A DNA stretch of 64,000 nt, taken from positions 62,001 to 126,000 of the forward strand of contig JAILPK010000037.1 of assembly GCA_024699495.1 (NCBI GenBank). Reading direction: 5' to 3'. The stretch is from Bacteroidaceae bacterium. GTDB taxonomy: Bacteria; Bacteroidota; Bacteroidia; Bacteroidales; Bacteroidaceae. Within the stretch, counting starts at the first letter, position 1, and each line of letters opens with the position of its first letter. Positions 9,464 through 18,535 of the stretch are shown here, one piece after another. The translations under genes and the position numbers were made by a program. The notes under the pieces are model-generated. The model saw only the letters and a list, made by a program, of their open reading frames with translations, had not been told where the DNA came from and did no database searches.

Positions 9464-10168
9464 TTATTGCTTTCCGTTTAGTTCCTGTGTCAGTTCTTCC
9501 ATGCCAGCCGACGCGCCCTTCATAATATGATGGAAACTGCGTCCGGCGTTCCACTGTACCTCCTTGGGATCGATAAGATAAACAGGCGCTTCGGGAGGAG
9601 CATAGGCAGTGAGACCTGCAGCCGGATAAACATTCAGACTCGTTCCGATGACTACAAATATATCTGCCTGGCTGACAGCCTCTACAGCCGCCTCAAACAT
9701 TGGTACAGGCTCCCCGAACCACACTATGAACGGGCGCAACTGGCTCCCGTCAGCAGCCCTGTCTCCCATCTTTATAACAGGATGTTCCGGAGTCAGCGTT
9801 ACTATCTGCGAGGGAGAGTTCGGATTGCGTGATGACGTAACCTTCATTAGCTCTCCATGCAGATGTATTACATTTGTACTACCCGCGCGCTCATGCAAGT
9901 CATCAACATTTTGGGTAATCACCGTGACATCGAAGTCCTTTTCCATGGCTGCCACCAGTTCGTGTCCTCTGCATGGCTTTGCTTCAAGCAGCTGGAGACG
10001 GCGCTCATTGTAGAAATTTATAACCAGTTCGGGATTGCGCTCATATCCGCTCAAATAGGCCACAGCCTCAACAGGATATTGCTCCCAAAGGCCACCAGAG
10101 TCCCGAAATGTGCTAATGCCACTTTCTGCAGACATGCCGGCACCCGTAAGAAAAACGATCTTTTTCAT
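9464..10168 (-). CDS. SIR2-family NAD-dependent protein deacylase, no zinc cysteines
   Basis: A sirtuin of 234 residues that removes acyl groups from lysines using NAD. It has LTGAGMSAESGISTFRD, TQNVDDLHERAG and the catalytic-His motif HLHGE. The zinc-ribbon region that normally holds four cysteines reads LMKVTSSRNPNSPSQ and contains none, so it is a zinc-free variant. The start MKKIVFLTG at 10168 puts the NAD motif at the N-terminus as usual. It is first in an operon with the kinase and the Fur-type regulator; a weak minus-strand -7 element (TATTTTTGT, 10211-10203) precedes it. Confidence 0.92.
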   Translation of the reverse strand: MKKIVFLTGAGMSAESGISTFRDSGGLWEQYPVEAVAYLSGYERNPELVINFYNERRLQLLEAKPCRGHELVAAMEKDFDVTVITQNVDDLHERAGSTNVIHLHGELMKVTSSRNPNSPSQIVTLTPEHPVIKMGDRAADGSQLRPFIVWFGEPVPMFEAAVEAVSQADIFVVIGTSLNVYPAAGLTAYAPPEAPVYLIDPKEVQWNAGRSFHHIMKGASAGMEELTQELNGKQ

Positions 10169-10296
10169 AGTCTTCACACTTAGTCTAAACTTGTTTTTCG
10201 CCACAAAAATAGTCAAAAAAAGAGTCTCTTCATCAAGAATGTAGCTAAAAATACTAAAAAAGAACGGAGAAAAGGAAAAGATAAAAGAAAAAACAG

Positions 10297-10305
10297 TAAT
10301 TTTGC
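10297..10305 (+). promoter_or_regulatory. Promoter -7 element for the FKBP cluster
   Basis: TAATTTTGC lies 29 bp before the ATG of the first isomerase gene. Confidence 0.65.
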
Positions 10306-10334
10306 ACCAATTTTGATTAGGAAAAAGCAAAGTA

Positions 10335-10919
10335 ATGAACAAAATCAGTTATGCACTTGGCCTTGGTATTGGCCAACAACTAAAAAACATGGGGATTGAG
10401 GACTTCAGCGTGGAAGACTTCACCCGCAGCATCTGCGATGTGCTTTCGGGCAGCGAACCGGCCATCCCACACCGTGAGGCTCAGGCCCTCCTCAATGAGT
10501 ATTTTGACAAGCAGGCACGTCGTCAGGCAGAAAGTGCGATAGCAGAAGGCAAGGCTTTCCTGGAAGAAAACGCCAAGAAAGAGGGAGTCGTTTCTACGAA
10601 GAGCGGACTGCAATACACCGTTTTACGCGAAGGAACAGGCCGCAGCCCAAAGGCTACTGACAAAGTACGCTGCCATTATGAAGGCTGGCTCATCAACGGA
10701 GAGGTGTTCGACAGCAGCTACAAGCGCAATGAACCCACCGACTTCCCCCTGAATGGTGTTATCCCCGGCTGGACGGAGGGTGTGCAGCTGATGAAAGAGG
10801 GTGCCAAGTACCGCTTCTTCATCCCTTATCTGCTTGGTTACGGAGAACGCGGAGCCGGAAGCAGCATCCCCCCATATTCCACCCTTATCTTTGACGTGGA
10901 ACTGGTAAAAGTGCTCTGA
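10335..10919 (+). CDS. FKBP-type peptidyl-prolyl isomerase, cytoplasmic
   Basis: A Mip/FklB-like prolyl isomerase of 194 residues. An N-terminal helical dimerisation region is followed by a complete FKBP domain (KSGLQYTVLREGTG, DKVRCHYEGWLINGEVFDSS, IPGWTEGVQLM, GYGERGAGSSIPPYSTL). There is no signal peptide, so it should act in the cytoplasm, unlike the next two proteins. It starts a run of three FKBP genes, which probably arose by duplication. Confidence 0.93.
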   Translation: MNKISYALGLGIGQQLKNMGIEDFSVEDFTRSICDVLSGSEPAIPHREAQALLNEYFDKQARRQAESAIAEGKAFLEENAKKEGVVSTKSGLQYTVLREGTGRSPKATDKVRCHYEGWLINGEVFDSSYKRNEPTDFPLNGVIPGWTEGVQLMKEGAKYRFFIPYLLGYGERGAGSSIPPYSTLIFDVELVKVL

Positions 10920-10992
10920 TTGTAAAGCACATTGATTTATCATCCGATTATTATTCAAATAGAATATCAATTCAGTTAAATATCAAAACCAA

Positions 10993-11859
10993 ATGAAAAA
11001 AATTGGACTTATCAGCGCAGTCGTAATGGCAGTAGTGCTGTGCGCCTGCAACCAAAATGCCCCTAAGGCTAATCTTCAGAACAACATCGACTCCCTTTCT
11101 TATGCTATCGGCATGAGCCAGACTCAGGGACTCAAGCAGTATCTAAGCATCCGCATGGGTGTTGACACCACTGAAATAGAGTCTTTCCTGAAGGGCTTCT
11201 ATGAGAGCGCCACTTCCGGCAAGGACGCCAAGCGCAAGGCTTACCTGGCCGGTCTGCAAATCGGTCAGCAGGTGAGCGAAGGCATGGTGCAGAACATCAA
11301 CCAGATGCTCTTCGGCGAGGATTCAACACAGACCATCAACGAAAAGAACGTATATGCTGGTTTCATGGCCGGCGTTGCCGATGCTACCAGCATTATGACT
11401 GTTGAGCAGGCTAACAAGTTTGTTCAGGAAAAGATGGAAGTCGTACGTGAGGAAGTCCGCGAAAAGTCTTTCGGCCAAAATAGGAAAGACGGCGAGGAAT
11501 TCATTGCAAAGATAGCCAAGAAAGACGGTATCAAAGAACTTGGCGACGGCGTCTATTACGAGGTGCTTACAGAAGGTAAGGGCGAAATCCCTGCAGATAC
11601 AACCAAAGTCAAGCTCCACTATGAAGGCAAACTGATCGACGGCACTGTATTCGACACCGACCTTGAAGGCGAGCCACACATCATGTTTGCAAACCAGGTC
11701 ATCCCCGGCTTCAAGCTCGCTCTGACTCACATGCCGGTTGGCTCAAAGTGGGTGGTTTATATCCCTCAGGAGCAAGCCTACGGTTCAAACGACATGGGTA
11801 AAATCAAGCCTTACAGCGCTCTCATCTTCACTATAGAGCTGCTCGGCATCGAGAAATAA
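10993..11859 (+). CDS. FKBP-type peptidyl-prolyl isomerase lipoprotein
   Basis: A prolyl isomerase of 288 residues with a lipoprotein signal peptide (VVLCACNQ, lipidated Cys within LCAC). Two-part layout: an FKBP-N helical region with [19 protein letters not shown], then a C-terminal FKBP domain ([35 protein letters not shown]). Expected in the periplasm or on the outer membrane as a folding helper. It is 73 bp behind the first FKBP gene and likely in the same transcript. Confidence 0.93.
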   Translation: MKKIGLISAVVMAVVLCACNQNAPKANLQNNIDSLSYAIGMSQTQGLKQYLSIRMGVDTTEIESFLKGFYESATSGKDAKRKAYLAGLQIGQQVSEGMVQNINQMLFGEDSTQTINEKNVYAGFMAGVADATSIMTVEQANKFVQEKMEVVREEVREKSFGQNRKDGEEFIAKIAKKDGIKELGDGVYYEVLTEGKGEIPADTTKVKLHYEGKLIDGTVFDTDLEGEPHIMFANQVIPGFKLALTHMPVGSKWVVYIPQEQAYGSNDMGKIKPYSALIFTIELLGIEK

Positions 11860-11887
11860 GTTGATACAACCCGCTATACTCTTAAAT

Positions 11888-12733
11888 ATGGAAGTAAGAA
11901 AACTGCTTACTGTCGCTCTCGGCCTGTTATTGTGTGTCAGCCTCAGTGCTAAGGACAAGAAGAAAAAGGCCAAGAAGCAGTCGGCCCCTATTGAAAAGGT
12001 TGACACTGTCAGCGTTCAGGAATTGAGTTATGCCTTTGGCATTGTTCAGACCAACGGGCTAAAGCATTTCCTGGTTCAGCAGATGGGCGTGGACACCACA
12101 CTCATAGATTATTTTATCCAAGGCTTTGACAGCCCGGAACTGACCGACAACGACAAAGCGTACAAGGCTCTTCTGGCTGGTAAAGAGATCAGGAAACGCA
12201 TCAATGAGTCTTTGCCACGGATGAACAAACAGTTCTGGGATGCTGACCACCCGGTAAATAGCGAAGAGTTCTTCCGCGGTTTCCGCTCTGCGGTCAAGGG
12301 AGACTCCAAGTATTCACCTGACAGCGCCCACATTATCATCACCAACCAGAACAAGACTCTGAATCAGCACTGGCTTGCGGTGAACTCAAAGAAAAAAGGG
12401 GTGGAGGTTACGCCCTCAGGACTGCAATACAAGGTAATCACAGCTGGCACCGGAGCCCTTCCCAAGGAGACAGACAAGGTGAAAGTCAACTACGAGGGAA
12501 AGCTCATCAACGGCACAATGTTTGACAGCAGCTACCAACGCGGAAAACCAGCCGAGTTCCTTGTCAACGGAGTCATCAAAGGATGGATTGAAGCTCTGAC
12601 CATGATGCCCGTTGGGTCCAAGTGGGAATTATATATACCCTATAACCTGGCGTACGGAGAGAGAGGCAACAGCAATATCCCCGGATATTCCACTCTTATT
12701 TTTACCGTCGAACTGATAGAAATAGTAAAATAA
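11888..12733 (+). CDS. FKBP-type peptidyl-prolyl isomerase, exported
   Basis: The third FKBP in the row, 281 residues. It begins with a signal peptide ([18 protein letters not shown]) followed by a lysine-rich stretch, an FKBP-N region ([19 protein letters not shown]) closely like its neighbour's, and an FKBP domain ending [16 protein letters not shown]. The ATG at 11888 was chosen over an in-frame TTG at 11861 because the signal peptide begins there. A rho-independent terminator follows 26 bp after the stop and closes the cluster. Confidence 0.92.
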   Translation: MEVRKLLTVALGLLLCVSLSAKDKKKKAKKQSAPIEKVDTVSVQELSYAFGIVQTNGLKHFLVQQMGVDTTLIDYFIQGFDSPELTDNDKAYKALLAGKEIRKRINESLPRMNKQFWDADHPVNSEEFFRGFRSAVKGDSKYSPDSAHIIITNQNKTLNQHWLAVNSKKKGVEVTPSGLQYKVITAGTGALPKETDKVKVNYEGKLINGTMFDSSYQRGKPAEFLVNGVIKGWIEALTMMPVGSKWELYIPYNLAYGERGNSNIPGYSTLIFTVELIEIVK

Positions 12734-12759
12734 CAAGGTCAAACGAACTATAAATAAGC

Positions 12760-12796
12760 AAAAAGACACCAAAAATGCCATTTGGTGTCTTTTTTT
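12760..12796 (+). terminator. Intrinsic terminator after the FKBP cluster
   Basis: A stem pairs 12760-12773 with 12781-12796 around GACACCAAA/TTTGGTGTC, with a 7-nt loop, followed directly by seven T. Confidence 0.9.
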
Positions 12797-12808
12797 ATGG
12801 TCAAAAGC

Positions 12809-12839
12809 TTTGGATTAGTGGAAAAATGCCTACCTTTGC
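12809..12839 (+). promoter_or_regulatory. Promoter for the Lrp-family operon
   Basis: TTTG at 12809-12812 and TACCTTTGC at 12831-12839, 18 bp apart, match the Bacteroidetes -33/-7 pattern. It lies just after the FKBP terminator. Confidence 0.75.
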
Positions 12840-12867
12840 CTTGCAAATCAACACCAAACCTAATAAC

Positions 12868-13395
12868 ATGGAGAAAATTGATAGCTTAGACAAGAAAATT
12901 CTTGAAATTATTACAAACAATGCACGAATCCCGTTCAAGGACGTTGCTGCAGAGTGCGGGGTAAGCCGCGCTGCTATTCACCAACGAGTACAAAGGCTGG
13001 TGGATATAGGTGTAATCATTGGCTCTGGATATAACGTAAACCCCAATATGCTGGGCTACAACACTTGCACTTACGTGGGAATCACACTCGAACGCGGTTC
13101 CATGTACAAAAGGGTTGTGGGGGAATTTGAGAAAATTCCAGAGATAGTGGAATGCCACTTCACCACTGGCCCCTACACCATGCTAATAAAATTGTATGCA
13201 CGCGACAATGCCCACCTGATGGAGCTCCTCAACAACAGACTGCAGGAGATAGAGGGTGTCATATCTACAGAAACGCTTATATCGCTGAAACAAAGCATAA
13301 AAAAGGAAGTCCCCATCGGCCTGAATGAAGCGGATGCAGCTGCAATAAGAGCTCTGACAGCGCGGAAGGCCGGGATAATTCTTGAAGACGATTAA
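12868..13395 (+). CDS. Lrp/AsnC-family transcription regulator
   Basis: A 175-residue regulator: N-terminal HTH (LDKKILEIITNNARIPFKDV, then VSRAAIHQRVQRL) and a C-terminal RAM ligand-binding domain (YTMLIKLYARDNAHLMELL). Family members sense amino acids or related small molecules. The ATG at 12868 follows the promoter closely; earlier starts would lie inside it. The next gene starts 4 bp after the stop, so it is co-transcribed with peptide-processing hydrolases that may be its targets. Confidence 0.92.
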   Translation: MEKIDSLDKKILEIITNNARIPFKDVAAECGVSRAAIHQRVQRLVDIGVIIGSGYNVNPNMLGYNTCTYVGITLERGSMYKRVVGEFEKIPEIVECHFTTGPYTMLIKLYARDNAHLMELLNNRLQEIEGVISTETLISLKQSIKKEVPIGLNEADAAAIRALTARKAGIILEDD

Positions 13396-13399
13396 ACTC

Positions 13400-15199
13400 A
13401 TGCACGAATTCAACTGGAACGCCTGCTACGACCGTATGCACGACTCCGCTCCCAAGAGGAGCATGTCGCCAGTAATAGGAATCACTGGAAACTATGGAAC
13501 AAAAGGCTGTGAGCTGGCTAAGGGTTACTATTACAGTCTTTTAAAAGCGGGGGCTACACCACTTATTATTCCACCACACACCGAACCGGACGCAATCCGG
13601 GCCACTTTGGACAGGATTGACGGTTTATTGCTGTCTGGCGGAGGAGACCTGAATCCGTTGTATATGGGGGAGGAACCTCTCCCTGCATTGGGAAGTGTCA
13701 ATCACGAGCGTGACTTGGCTGAATTGCTGCTAATTAGGATGGCAGCAGACCGGCAGATCCCTATTCTGGGCATCTGCCGGGGCATACAGATGCTTACAGC
13801 GGCACTCGGAGGAGAAGTATATCAGGATATTGCATCCCAACATATTCTACCAGCCAAAGAGAAGCGGATTAAGCATAGCCAGGACCTCGACAGGAGCTGC
13901 CCCTCACATACTGTATCTGTTAAGGAAGGGTCATTGCTGTCCAGGATATTCCCTGATACGACAACCTTGGCCGTAAACAGTTTTCATCATCAAGCCGTAA
14001 AAGATCCCGGACAGAGGCTGCGCATCTGTGCGACGGCCCCAGACGGCGTAATCGAAGCGGTGGAATCCGCGGAATACAAAAGTATTCTCGGAGTGCAATG
14101 GCATCCCGAGGGCTTTATGCTGGCAGGTGACGAGTCGATGAAGCCTCTGTTCCAATGGCTTGCAAATGAAGCAGCCGACTTTGCAGCAGCACGTCATTTC
14201 CACGATCGCAATCTCTCGTTGGACAGCCATTGCGATACCCCCATGTTCTTCCACAAGGACATTCATTTTGAGAAAAGAGACCCCAATATTCTCGTTGACC
14301 TGCACAAGATGAACGAAGGGCGCCTCGATGCGTCCGTGATGGTTGCATACATACCTCAAGGCCCATGCACACCAGAGGGATATGATGAGGCATTTGCCAA
14401 AGCCAACAGCATTTTGGACCAGCTTGAGAAGATGGTGGCAGCAAGCCCCCAGGCAGTTGACTTGGCCAAATCCCCGGCAGATCTTTACCGCCTCAAGAGA
14501 GAAGGTCGGAAAGCCATAATGCGGGGCATCGAAAACGGGTATGCGATAGGCGATGATATCGAACATCTGAATCATTTTGCCCAGCGAGGAATAGTCTATA
14601 TGACGCTCTGCCACAACGGTCACAACGCTATATGCACCTCTGCCCGCCCCTCGTCTTCTGAAGACAAGGGTATAATAAAGCCCTCTGCCCCGGGCATTAC
14701 CCCGTTCGGGGAGAAAGTCATCAGGGAAATGAATGCCAAGGGAATAATGGTGGACCTGTCCCACGCGAGCGAAGCTTCTTTTTATGATGCGCTTGACATC
14801 AGCAAACAACCAATAGTCTGCAGTCACTCGTCGGCACGTGCACTCTGTGACCATCCGAGGAATCTCACTGATGAGCAGATGCAGGCCCTCGCAGCCAAGG
14901 ACGGCGTTATGCAGGTTACATTCTATGAAGGTTTTCTGCGCACCGACGGAAAGGCCTCAATCCTTGATGCCGTTGCCCACATCAAACACGCAGTGGACAT
15001 TATGGGGATAGAGCATGTCGGAATAGGGACGGACTTTGACGGCGACGGGGGCGTACCGGGACTGGCTTCAGCATCAGAACTGATCAACCTGACGCGCTAT
15101 TTGCTGCGTGAGAGTTACTCTGAAAGCGATATCGCGCTGTTGTGGGGCGGTAATTTCCTGAGAGTAATGGAACAAATTCAGAATGTGCGGATTTCCTAA
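13400..15199 (+). CDS. Fusion of C26 gamma-glutamyl hydrolase and M19 dipeptidase
   Basis: A 599-residue two-enzyme fusion. Residues from about 20 to 260 form a class I amidotransferase/PuuD-like C26 domain: ILGICRG with the nucleophile Cys126, and QWHPEG with His235 and Glu237. Residues from about 272 on form a membrane-dipeptidase (M19) domain with the zinc motif DSHCDTP (His277, Asp279), DLSHAS, CSHSSAR and GTDFDG. Both sites look intact. There is no signal peptide, so it should act in the cytoplasm, plausibly removing a gamma-glutamyl group and then splitting the dipeptide. ATG at 13400 follows the Lrp stop by 4 bp. Confidence 0.9.
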   Translation: MHEFNWNACYDRMHDSAPKRSMSPVIGITGNYGTKGCELAKGYYYSLLKAGATPLIIPPHTEPDAIRATLDRIDGLLLSGGGDLNPLYMGEEPLPALGSVNHERDLAELLLIRMAADRQIPILGICRGIQMLTAALGGEVYQDIASQHILPAKEKRIKHSQDLDRSCPSHTVSVKEGSLLSRIFPDTTTLAVNSFHHQAVKDPGQRLRICATAPDGVIEAVESAEYKSILGVQWHPEGFMLAGDESMKPLFQWLANEAADFAAARHFHDRNLSLDSHCDTPMFFHKDIHFEKRDPNILVDLHKMNEGRLDASVMVAYIPQGPCTPEGYDEAFAKANSILDQLEKMVAASPQAVDLAKSPADLYRLKREGRKAIMRGIENGYAIGDDIEHLNHFAQRGIVYMTLCHNGHNAICTSARPSSSEDKGIIKPSAPGITPFGEKVIREMNAKGIMVDLSHASEASFYDALDISKQPIVCSHSSARALCDHPRNLTDEQMQALAAKDGVMQVTFYEGFLRTDGKASILDAVAHIKHAVDIMGIEHVGIGTDFDGDGGVPGLASASELINLTRYLLRESYSESDIALLWGGNFLRVMEQIQNVRIS

Positions 15200-15212
15200 C
15201 AAAAACCTTACT

Positions 15213-16238
15213 ATGATTTATAAAAAACAAATACATATAACTTTAATTTTTCTCCTTTCTATGGCATGCATGGCTTGTGGAGGACGTTCCACCCAAAAAG
15301 GCGGAATATCAGACACTATCGCTCTTGCGGCCGTTCCGAACTTTGATGCTGATTCCGCAATGGCCTACATCGAAACGCAGTGTGCCTTTGGCCCCCGCAC
15401 TCCTAATAGCGAGGCCCATGAGAAGTGTGCTGACTGGATAGTATCAAAATTTAAGACCTTCGGCACCACCGTAGAAGAGCAGCACACGGACATAAAGGGC
15501 TATGACGGCACTCTGTATCACTGCCGTAACATAATTGCACACATCAACCCGGAAGCATCCGACCGCATGGTGATAGGCGCTCATTACGACAGCCGTCAAT
15601 GGGCTGACAACGACCCAGACCCTGCAAACCATAAAAAGCCCGTTGCGGCCGCAAACGACGGCGCGAGCGGAGTGGCCGTAATGCTGGAGATGGCGCGCTC
15701 TATCCAGAATCAGCCCTTCAGCCTTGGGGTAGATTTTGTCTGTTTCGACCTTGAGGATCAGGGCACCCCCCAATGGGCTGAACAAAGTGAGAATGAGGAA
15801 GAAGAGGGGCCGTCGGACTTCTGGTGTCTTGGCTCTTATTATTGGTCAGAGCAGGCAGCAGCAATCGACTATCGCCCGCGTGTGGGATTCGTTTTGGACA
15901 TGGTAGGCGGCCGCGGCACCTCCTTCTCCATCGAGGGCTATTCGCGCCAAGTAGCTATTCCTGTAGTCAATATGGTATGGCATTTGGCCGAGCAGTTAGG
16001 CTACGGGCAATATTTCTTACAGAGAGACGGAGGCTACCTCACAGACGACCATATCCCAATGAATATGATAGCGCATATCCCGACGATTGACATTGTACCC
16101 TTTTGCCCGGATGCGCGTTCGAATTTTGGAGACACTTGGCACACTGTCAACGACATACCTGAGAATATAGACCCCGCTGTTCTGAAGGCTGTAGGGCAAA
16201 CCTTGCTGCAATTGCTATATAACGACAACGCAGAATAG
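15213..16238 (+). CDS. M28-family glutaminyl-peptide cyclotransferase-like lipoprotein
   Basis: A 341-residue exported zinc enzyme. The N-terminus has a lipoprotein signal ending LSMACMACGG. The metal-site motifs are GAHYDSRQWADNDPD, ANDGASGVAV, DLEDQG and DDHIPM. The ADNDPD form is typical of type II glutaminyl cyclases found in Bacteroidetes, which make N-terminal pyroglutamate on exported proteins after signal peptidase I cleavage before Gln. An M28 aminopeptidase remains possible. It starts 13 bp after the fusion hydrolase. Confidence 0.82.
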   Translation: MIYKKQIHITLIFLLSMACMACGGRSTQKGGISDTIALAAVPNFDADSAMAYIETQCAFGPRTPNSEAHEKCADWIVSKFKTFGTTVEEQHTDIKGYDGTLYHCRNIIAHINPEASDRMVIGAHYDSRQWADNDPDPANHKKPVAAANDGASGVAVMLEMARSIQNQPFSLGVDFVCFDLEDQGTPQWAEQSENEEEEGPSDFWCLGSYYWSEQAAAIDYRPRVGFVLDMVGGRGTSFSIEGYSRQVAIPVVNMVWHLAEQLGYGQYFLQRDGGYLTDDHIPMNMIAHIPTIDIVPFCPDARSNFGDTWHTVNDIPENIDPAVLKAVGQTLLQLLYNDNAE

Positions 16239-16288
16239 CCCTTCGGAGATAATCACCAACTGATATATACAAACCAAATATACTTTAA

Positions 16289-16717
16289 ATGACAATAAAC
16301 GAGATTCAAGACCAGATTATAGAAGAGTTCACCGAGCTTGACGACTGGATGGACCGCTATCAGCTGCTTATCGACATCGGGCAGGAGCAGGAGCCGCTGC
16401 CTGAGCAATACAAAAACGAACAGAACCTCATCGACGGATGCCAAAGCCGCGTTTGGCTTCAGGCAGATATGCAGCCAGATGGAACAATCCTTTTCCGCGC
16501 CGAAAGCGACGCACTGATAGTCAAGGGAATTGTGTCCCTCCTCATCCGCGTCCTGTCAGGACAGAGCCCACATGATATCCTCGCCGCCGACCTCTATTTC
16601 ATCAAGCAGATAGGTCTGCAGGAGCACCTCTCACCCACACGCAGCAATGGCCTGCTGGCCATGTTGCGCCAAATGCGCATGTATGCCCTTGCCTTCCAGG
16701 CTAAGGCTGGGAATTGA
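16289..16717 (+). CDS. sufE: SufE-family iron-sulfur assembly protein
   Basis: A 142-residue protein that accepts sulfur from the SufS cysteine desulfurase and passes it to the Fe-S scaffold. The active Cys51 sits in LIDGCQSRVWL, the usual family motif. Length is normal. No other suf genes are in the window, so it acts with partners elsewhere. It lies 50 bp after the M28 gene. Confidence 0.94.
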   Translation: MTINEIQDQIIEEFTELDDWMDRYQLLIDIGQEQEPLPEQYKNEQNLIDGCQSRVWLQADMQPDGTILFRAESDALIVKGIVSLLIRVLSGQSPHDILAADLYFIKQIGLQEHLSPTRSNGLLAMLRQMRMYALAFQAKAGN

Positions 16718-16758
16718 GAATACTCGGTTCTCATTTACCATTCATCAATGTCTAAATT

Positions 16759-17094
16759 ATGGATACAACACGACAAAGCAAAATCGCTCGCCTAATACAA
16801 AAAGAGCTGAGCGATATCTTCCAGCAGCAGACCCGCGCCACACACGGCGTGCTTGTCAGCGTCAGCGTCTGCCGTATCAGCCCGGACCTAAGCATCTGCC
16901 GCGCATATCTTAGTGTGTTCCCATCCGAACGCGCCAAGGAGATCGTTGACAATATTAATACCAATATGCGTCAGATACGCTATGAGCTGGGACAGCGCAC
17001 CCGTCACCAGTTGCGTATTATTCCGGAACTGAAGTTCTTTGTGGACGACAGTCTTGACTATGCTGAGCATATTGACGAACTTCTCTCTCAATAA
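16759..17094 (+). CDS. rbfA: 30S ribosome-binding factor RbfA
   Basis: A 111-residue KH-like factor for 16S rRNA 5'-end maturation and cold adaptation. Family traits: RLIQKELSDIFQQ near the N-terminus and ELKFFVDDSLDYAEHIDELL at the C-terminus. It lies 41 bp after sufE and 5 bp before the LolE-like gene. Confidence 0.95.
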   Translation: MDTTRQSKIARLIQKELSDIFQQQTRATHGVLVSVSVCRISPDLSICRAYLSVFPSERAKEIVDNINTNMRQIRYELGQRTRHQLRIIPELKFFVDDSLDYAEHIDELLSQ

Positions 17095-17099
17095 CAACT

Positions 17100-18326
17100 G
17101 TGTTTCCCTTATACATTGCCCGCCGCTATCTTTTTAGCCGCAAGAGCCATCACACCATCAACATTATCTCCGCCATCTCTGTGGTAGGAGTGATTCTGGC
17201 TACCACAGCTCTTGTGATTACACTTTCTGTGTTCAATGGCTTCAGCGACCTCGTGGCCAGTCTGTTCACAGCCTTCGACCCCGAACTGAAAGTGTCTCTT
17301 TCCGAGGGGAAGACAATAGCGGCTTCTGACAGTGCACTATTACGTTTGCGTTCTCATCCGGACATAGCTACATACACGGAGGTACTGGAAGACCAGGCCC
17401 TCATTGTGGGGACAAATCACCAATATGCTGTTACGATAAAGGGCGTCGATGACTCATTCGCAGACCAGGCCGAACTCTCTTCCCTGCTTTATGGCGACGG
17501 GGAATTTACTCTTCATGCAGACGTTCTCGAATATGGAGTTTTAGGCATACGTCTGGCCAGCAGCCTTGGCCTTGGCACACGCTATGAGGGTGGGCTCCCT
17601 ATTTACGCCCCCCGACGTGGCGAGCGCGTAAATATGGCAAACCCCATGCAAAGTTTCAACAGGGACGAGCTTTACTCCCCAGGGGTGGTATTTGCTGTTA
17701 ATCAGACCAAATATGATGCTCACTACATACTTACCTCCATCCAGTTTGCCCGAAAGCTCTTTGACAAGCCTAATCGTGTGAGCGGGATAGAGTTACGCTT
17801 GCGTGATGGAGCCTCTCTGAGACGCGCCCAATCGGACATACAATCACAATTGGGGCCGCGCTTCAAAGTAGAAAACCGCTACGAGCAGCAGGCAGACGTA
17901 TTCCGCATAATGCAAGTGGAAAAATTCATAGCATATATTTTCCTCACCTTCATACTCCTTGTGGCCAGTTTCAATATCATCGGTTCCCTGTCCATGCTTA
18001 TGATTGAGAAGAAGGAGAATGTCGCAACTCTACGCGCTCTCGGAGCCTCCGACTCCCAAGTTGCAAATATTTTTCTCGCTGAAGGGTGGCTGATCAGCGG
18101 ATTAGGAGCAATACTTGGAATTATCATCGGGCTCTTGGCATGCTGGGGCCAGCAGACATTCGGATGGGTCAAGATGGGGCAGAGCTCAGGCTCCTTCCTG
18201 ATTGAAGCATACCCGGTAAGCATTCATGCTTCAGACATTATTCTGATTTTTGCCACCGTACTTGCTGTTAGCATCGTAGCAGTATGGTGGCCTGTAAGAA
18301 GAATGACCCGGAATCTTCTTGCATAA
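17100..18326 (+). CDS. LolE/FtsX-family ABC transporter permease
   Basis: A 408-residue inner-membrane protein of the MacB/FtsX/LolC-E type: one N-terminal membrane segment after YIARRYLFSRKSH, a large periplasmic domain, and three C-terminal segments (YIFLTFILLVASFNIIG; WLISGLGAILGIIIGLLACW; IILIFATVLAVSIVAVWWPV). The opening motif and size fit LolC/LolE, which release lipoproteins from the inner membrane. The start codon is GTG, 5 bp after rbfA, an order common in Bacteroidetes. The ATPase partner is not in the window. Confidence 0.9.
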   Translation: MFPLYIARRYLFSRKSHHTINIISAISVVGVILATTALVITLSVFNGFSDLVASLFTAFDPELKVSLSEGKTIAASDSALLRLRSHPDIATYTEVLEDQALIVGTNHQYAVTIKGVDDSFADQAELSSLLYGDGEFTLHADVLEYGVLGIRLASSLGLGTRYEGGLPIYAPRRGERVNMANPMQSFNRDELYSPGVVFAVNQTKYDAHYILTSIQFARKLFDKPNRVSGIELRLRDGASLRRAQSDIQSQLGPRFKVENRYEQQADVFRIMQVEKFIAYIFLTFILLVASFNIIGSLSMLMIEKKENVATLRALGASDSQVANIFLAEGWLISGLGAILGIIIGLLACWGQQTFGWVKMGQSSGSFLIEAYPVSIHASDIILIFATVLAVSIVAVWWPVRRMTRNLLA

Positions 18327-18460
18327 TTTATTCTGAGTTTATTTTGCTTTTTGTCTGCATAATGTAGTCTGATTTTTTATATCAAAAGGCCATTATAAGA
18401 AAAAAATCACACAAAAGTGAAATTTGTTCACAATTATTTGCACCCATTAAAAAATATATA

Positions 18461-18469
18461 TACTTTTGC
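18461..18469 (+). promoter_or_regulatory. Promoter -7 element for the envelope cluster
   Basis: TACTTTTGC in an AT-rich 209-bp gap, with TTTG at 18437-18440 about 20 bp upstream. No other -7 match is seen before the following five genes, which suggests one transcript. Confidence 0.7.
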
Positions 18470-18535
18470 AGCACAAAACACCCTAAATGTGTAAAACATT
18501 CACCCAAATAACCTAAAAAAGCTATAAAATTCGAG

